NCBI RefSeq assembly: GCF_000001735.4
Contig: NC_003075.7
Span: forward strand, 9,673,001-9,737,000
From: Arabidopsis thaliana
Taxonomy: Eukaryota; Streptophyta; Magnoliopsida; Brassicales; Brassicaceae
DNA: 64,000 bases
Direction: 5' to 3'
Positions 59,817 to 64,000 of this stretch are shown here, piece by piece. Both the position numbers and the translations under genes were made by a program. Under the pieces are notes generated by a model that made no database searches, was not told the origin of the DNA, and saw nothing but the letters and a program-made list of their open reading frames with translations. The first letter of the stretch is position 1; every line of letters begins with the position of its first letter.

Positions 59817-62800
59817 TCAAGATGGCAGTGGGGCAAAGATGTTGCACACTCCCATCTTGCCAATGAGCTTATGAAACTGAGCTGGATGGATAGCTTTGGT
59901 TAGAGGATCTGCCACCTGTTCTCCAGTCTCCACAAACATGGTTTTAAGAAAACCTGATTCAACTGCTTCCCTTGTCTTGTAACAGTCAAGCTCCACAAAC
60001 TTGGTGCGCTCATGGAACACCGAATTGTTGACAATGTGCAAAGCAGCTGTATTATCACAATAGAGATAGGCTGGAGGAATGAATGGTACCTTGAAATCAT
60101 CAAAAAGTCTGGAAAGCCAAATCATCTCCTTAGTGCCCTGTGACATAGCTCGAAATTCTGCTTCTGCAGTACTCATAGAGACTGTATCTTGCTTCTTTGA
60201 TTTCCATGAGACTAGATAATCTCCAATGAACATACAATAAGCAGCCACACAACGCCTAGAATCAGTACAAGAACCAAAGTCTGAATCCGTGTAACCTCTT
60301 AAGTCAAACTTGTCATCTGCAGAGTAGAAAAGACCCTGTCCAACTGTGCCTTTGAGATAACGAAGAACCTTATGAACAGCACTCAAATGAACACTTGTTG
60401 GAGCATGAGAAAACTGACACAAAGTGTTGACAGCATATGCAATGTCAGGTCTTGTAATCTGCAAATACATCAACTTTCCAACCAACTTTCGATAAGAGGT
60501 AGAATCAGTCAAAGGAACACCATCTTCTTTATTCAGCTTAACACTTGGATCCAAAGGAATCGAAGACGGTTTACTACCAAGAAAACCTGTAGTAGATAAC
60601 AGCTCCAGAATGTACTTCCTTTGACAAATTGAAATCCCTTTTTCTGAACGTGCAATCTCAATACCAAGAAAGTACTTAGCTGCACCCAAATCTCTCAACT
60701 TGAAATAAGACTTCAATTCTGCAGTAAACTGTGCCACTGCATCATCACTGTTACTCACAATCATTATATCATCCACGTAAACCAAAACACCCATCAAAAC
60801 TCCATTAGCATACTTGATAAACAAAGTATGATCTGCATTTGACTTCTGAAAACCCATTCCCTTTAGAGTGTTAGACAGCTTAAGGTACCATTGCCGAGAG
60901 GCTTGTTTGAGTCCATAAATGGACTTGTGTAAACGACAAATAGCATGAGGAGGCAAAGCTTCACCAACAAGATCTGCATAACCTGGGGGAATCTTCATAT
61001 ATATCTCTTCATCCAAGTCTCCATTCAGAAATGCATTAGAAATATCAAGTTGATGAACTGACCACTTCATCTTGGCAGCAAGCAACAACATCATTCTCAC
61101 TGAAGTCAACTTGGCAACAGGTGAGAAAGTCTCTTCATAATCCAAACCTTCTTCTTGAGTATACCCTTTTGCTACCAAACGTGCCTTGTATCTCTCAATA
61201 CTACCATCTGCATTATGTTTGATAGTGAAGACCCATTTACAACCAATAGCTTTCTTATTAGGAGGAAGACTTACCACACTCCAGGTATTAGTCCTTACCA
61301 TAGCACCAATCTCCTCTTTCATCGCATCACACCATGCCTTAAAATCTTTAGCTTCTGAATATCTTTGTGGGATAACCGCATTTGTGATATTATTAATAAA
61401 GGCATGGAAAGGCTCAGCTATATATGAATAAGAGATATAATCTGTGATGGGATATAAGATAGTACTAGTATTATTATAGCAATGAAAATCCTGCAAGTGT
61501 TTTGGGGGTTTCTTTTGGCGTTTAGACAATGGATCGAAAGGAACCAAAGCCTTGGAGGATGACACATCTTGATGTGGATGTGTATCAATGATTGATGTTT
61601 GCTCTAGAGGCAAATCATCGGTTCTAGCAGGGAACTGTAATAGAGGAAAGAAGTCTTTGATATCATCCTTGATAGTGGATGATATGAAAGGAAAAATATC
61701 CTCATGAAAAATGACATGTCTTGAAATAGAAACGGCATGTGTCTCTATATCTAATAGCTTATACCCCTTGTAACCTAAAGGATAACCTAGAAATACACAG
61801 GCTCTAGCTCTAGGTTCAAATTTATGTCGCTGTTTAGGAGAAGTTGAACTATAACACAAACAACCAAATGTCTTTAAAGACTCATAAGCAGGAGGTATGT
61901 TCTTAAGCTTCTCATAAGGAGACTTATTATTCAAAACAGGAGTAGGTAATCTATTGATAAGGAACACTGCTGTTAAGACACAATCACCCCAAAACTCTAG
62001 TGGTATATTGGATTGAAATAATAAGGCTCTAGCAACATTCAAGATGTGTTGATGCTTTCTCTCTACCACAGAATTTTGTTCAGGAGTTTCAGGACAAGAA
62101 TGATATGCAACAATACCATGTGCAGCAAATAAATCAGTGAATTTCAATTCATGTGCATTGTCTGATCTAACAGATTTGAGTTTAGTCTGATATTGAGTAT
62201 GAACCATATTAATAAAAGCAGGAAAAACATGCAAAACATCTGATTTGTTCTTTAACAGATAAATCCAAGTAGCTCTACTAAAATCATCAACTATAGTTAG
62301 AAAGTATTTAAAACCATCATTAGTAGGGACAGAGAAAGGTCCCCAAGTATCTATATGAACTAAATCAAATGCAGCAGAACACATGTTTTGTCTAGATTGA
62401 AAAGATAAATGTTTTTGTTTTGACAAATGACAAACATGACAAACATGACAAACCGGGGAATGTTCTTTATTTATCTTTTTAACTTTAAGATTCAACACAT
62501 CAGACAACAAATCAATCTTAGAATAAGCAGGATGACCTAATCTCTTATGCCATGTAACAGAATCAACAACAACAGAAGAACAAACAGAAAACTCAGGACA
62601 CATAGAAGTAGTACCTTTTAAAGACACAGTATGATTATTTTCATTGAAATCCAGAACATAAAGATTCCCAACTTGACTACCTCTACCAATCATCAACTCC
62701 TTTGTAAGTTCCTGAACAAAACATTCATCAGATGTAAAGCTCACTTTTGTTTTCAAAAACTTAGTAAGAACACTAACACTGATCAAATTGAATTTAAATT

Positions 62801-64000
62801 CAGGAATATAAAGCACATTATGTAGAGAGATTGCATCAGACAGTTGAATGAATCCTATGCCTGCTATCTTGACTGTACAATCATTTGGGAGTCTAACAAA
62901 GGTATTTTCTAAGGACCTAAAGTTTAAGTATAGGTCTCTATTGTGTGTAACATGGTGAGTGGCTCCTGAATCTATTACCCAACCTCTAGGAGACACAGCC
63001 GGTTCTTGAGATACAGAAGAAATAAGCATGTCATAATAGGCATTGGAGAATAGTGACAAGAATGTACCTGAGATCTGTGAGATCATAGGTACGGAGGGAC
63101 TTGCAGAAATCGAAGCAGAAGATGTAGTCGGCATGGGTGAGGCAGATGCAATGTGAAGCTTAGTACTAAGATAAGAAATCATAGTCTGGATTTGATCAGT
63201 CGAGAACTCTTCATAAGAATCTGTCTTCTCATTTGGTGTCTCATTCACCGGCTGGAGCTGAGTACTAGCAAGATTAGTAGAACCAATGGTCTGACCTTTA
63301 GTCCATTTAGAACCCGGTGGATAACCATGCTTCTTATAGCATTTGTCTACTAAGTGACCAAGCTTGTTGCAGTAAGAACACTTAGGCTTCTTGTATGAAC
63401 CTTGAGCCATATTGACTTGAGAATCAATAATAGGAGAAGCTTGAACTTGAAAGGCAGCAGTCGGATTTGATAGAGTAGGATTTCCAACTAGACGCTGACT
63501 CTCATCTTGATCAAGCATATTGTATATCTCAGTCAAGCCTGGTCGTGGTTTCATGTTCAAAATCTGCCCTCTAATATGAGCAAAATTATCATTCAATCCC
63601 ATAAGAAACTGAATGATTCTGCTAGTCTCAGCCTCTTCCAGCAATTCCTTAACATGCTCACAATTACACTTCCTCACTGTGAGAACTCTAGTGTTAGCCA
63701 GTTGTTCCCAAAGTGTCTTCTTCTTCGTATAGTAAGTGGATAAATCCAGATTTCCTTGTTTCAGAGTGTGGATAGACTGTTCAAGTTGATACTTCCTCGG
63801 AAGATTACTCACTCTGAATCTTGAGAATAGATCATTCCACATTTCAGCTGCATCCTCATAATACAAGATGCTATCATAAATCTCTTTACTCACCACATTC
63901 AACAACCAAGTTTTAACCATACTATTGCATCTACTCCAAATCTTGAACATACGATCACTAACATCAGGTCTAGGAAGAGATCCATCAACAAAGCTCAACT
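59817..64000 (-). CDS. Ty1-copia gag-pol polyprotein (5' truncated by window end)
   Basis: One frame of about 1,394 codons, open to the window edge, with no frameshift or internal stop. The edge codons are not a natural start (the first complete codon is TTG). In order: gag core, a CCHC knuckle (CSYCNKLGHLVDKC) near visible residue 210, and the aspartic protease WVIDSGATHH near 345. The integrase zinc region has HKRLGH and a CHVCHVCH cluster. The integrase catalytic core has HIDTWGPF, SDNAHE and the EQNSVVERKHQ glutamate. Reverse transcriptase spans HQLDISNAFLNG to YVDDIMIV. RNase H has DSDFGSC, STAEAEFRAMS and CDNTAALHI. The intact frame suggests a fairly recent insertion. A nine-base duplication adds one CHV unit to the integrase zinc cluster. 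The stop codon overlaps the polypurine tract. Confidence 0.93.
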   Translation of the reverse strand, partial: LSFVDGSLPRPDVSDRMFKIWSRCNSMVKTWLLNVVSKEIYDSILYYEDAAEMWNDLFSRFRVSNLPRKYQLEQSIHTLKQGNLDLSTYYTKKKTLWEQLANTRVLTVRKCNCEHVKELLEEAETSRIIQFLMGLNDNFAHIRGQILNMKPRPGLTEIYNMLDQDESQRLVGNPTLSNPTAAFQVQASPIIDSQVNMAQGSYKKPKCSYCNKLGHLVDKCYKKHGYPPGSKWTKGQTIGSTNLASTQLQPVNETPNEKTDSYEEFSTDQIQTMISYLSTKLHIASASPMPTTSSASISASPSVPMISQISGTFLSLFSNAYYDMLISSVSQEPAVSPRGWVIDSGATHHVTHNRDLYLNFRSLENTFVRLPNDCTVKIAGIGFIQLSDAISLHNVLYIPEFKFNLISVSVLTKFLKTKVSFTSDECFVQELTKELMIGRGSQVGNLYVLDFNENNHTVSLKGTTSMCPEFSVCSSVVVDSVTWHKRLGHPAYSKIDLLSDVLNLKVKKINKEHSPVCHVCHVCHLSKQKHLSFQSRQNMCSAAFDLVHIDTWGPFSVPTNDGFKYFLTIVDDFSRATWIYLLKNKSDVLHVFPAFINMVHTQYQTKLKSVRSDNAHELKFTDLFAAHGIVAYHSCPETPEQNSVVERKHQHILNVARALLFQSNIPLEFWGDCVLTAVFLINRLPTPVLNNKSPYEKLKNIPPAYESLKTFGCLCYSSTSPKQRHKFEPRARACVFLGYPLGYKGYKLLDIETHAVSISRHVIFHEDIFPFISSTIKDDIKDFFPLLQFPARTDDLPLEQTSIIDTHPHQDVSSSKALVPFDPLSKRQKKPPKHLQDFHCYNNTSTILYPITDYISYSYIAEPFHAFINNITNAVIPQRYSEAKDFKAWCDAMKEEIGAMVRTNTWSVVSLPPNKKAIGCKWVFTIKHNADGSIERYKARLVAKGYTQEEGLDYEETFSPVAKLTSVRMMLLLAAKMKWSVHQLDISNAFLNGDLDEEIYMKIPPGYADLVGEALPPHAICRLHKSIYGLKQASRQWYLKLSNTLKGMGFQKSNADHTLFIKYANGVLMGVLVYVDDIMIVSNSDDAVAQFTAELKSYFKLRDLGAAKYFLGIEIARSEKGISICQRKYILELLSTTGFLGSKPSSIPLDPSVKLNKEDGVPLTDSTSYRKLVGKLMYLQITRPDIAYAVNTLCQFSHAPTSVHLSAVHKVLRYLKGTVGQGLFYSADDKFDLRGYTDSDFGSCTDSRRCVAAYCMFIGDYLVSWKSKKQDTVSMSTAEAEFRAMSQGTKEMIWLSRLFDDFKVPFIPPAYLYCDNTAALHIVNNSVFHERTKFVELDCYKTREAVESGFLKTMFVETGEQVADPLTKAIHPAQFHKLIGKMGVCNIFAPLPS

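Larger units (their letters stand above)
59610..64000 (-). mobile_element. Ty1-copia LTR retrotransposon, 5' part beyond the window
   Basis: The element runs on the minus strand. From the right edge leftwards: an uninterrupted gag-pol frame, a polypurine tract (GAGGGGGGG on the minus strand, 59810-59818) overlapping the stop codon, then a putative 3' LTR from 59809 to about 59610 (about 200 bp). The LTR ends CTCGAGCA, fitting the CA terminus, but it begins TATTAG rather than the usual TG. The 5' LTR and primer-binding site lie outside. Domain order protease-integrase-RT-RNase H identifies Ty1-copia rather than Ty3-gypsy. The left boundary is inferred and cannot be fixed without the second LTR. 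Confidence 0.85.

Overview
This window is a gene-dense stretch of plant nuclear DNA. Spliced coding regions with short GT-AG introns, AT-rich intergenic DNA, TATA boxes, telo-box/site II promoters and Ty1-copia remains all point to a plant. Reconstructed protein lengths match, from memory, Arabidopsis thaliana chromosome 4 genes around At4g17250 to At4g17450: LDH 353 aa, Mo25-like 343, organellar AsnRS 567, G2484-1 2037, TIP2;2 250, PURU1 328, MSH4 792, RPL15 204, PQT3 827, O-fucosyltransferase 507. No database was searched, so names rest on motif recognition and remembered lengths. Exon borders were read by hand from splice consensus, reading-frame continuity and family knowledge.

Layout. 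1-329 is the 3' end of an unrecognised + gene. 1057-5568 (+) holds lactate dehydrogenase and a Mo25-like scaffold. 5887-7277 (-) is a DOMON/cytochrome b561 protein. 8558-11833 (+) is organellar asparaginyl-tRNA synthetase, followed by a small NFD6-like gene at 13466-13848 (-). 14000-16000 is AT-rich and carries repeats and a copia LTR/primer-binding-site fragment. 16263-24172 (-) is the large Agenet protein. 26318-30358 (+) holds tonoplast aquaporin TIP2;2 and a FORKED/VAN3-binding-like DUF828-PH protein. 30698-32468 (-) is formyltetrahydrofolate deformylase. 33188-41068 (+) holds a Gfo/Idh/MocA oxidoreductase and meiotic MSH4. 41407-42545 (-) is RPL15, head-to-head with PQT3 (43360-48642, +). 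49707-51443 (-) is an AIM24-like protein, 52201-53801 (-) an O-fucosyltransferase, and 54848-55823 (+) a DUF1639 protein. After about 3.8 kb without a supported gene, 59610-64000 (-) is a Ty1-copia retrotransposon cut by the window end.

The genes are ordinary, independently transcribed loci (glycolysis/fermentation, one-carbon metabolism, translation, meiosis, water transport, ubiquitylation). There is no operon-like logic. From memory, many have paralogues in the same neighbourhood on chromosome 5 (At5g47420-At5g47540), so much of the window is probably one copy of an ancient segmental duplication.

I found no convincing new biological system. The more interesting observations are fine-scale: a probable GC-AG intron in MSH4 with a competing in-frame GT donor, a four-base first coding exon in RPL15, a NAGNAG acceptor and a 1-kb penultimate intron with a readable extension in PQT3, a stop codon formed directly after a splice junction, degenerate tandem repeats behind LDH, an LTR/PBS relic, and a nine-base duplication at the integrase zinc site of the copia element.
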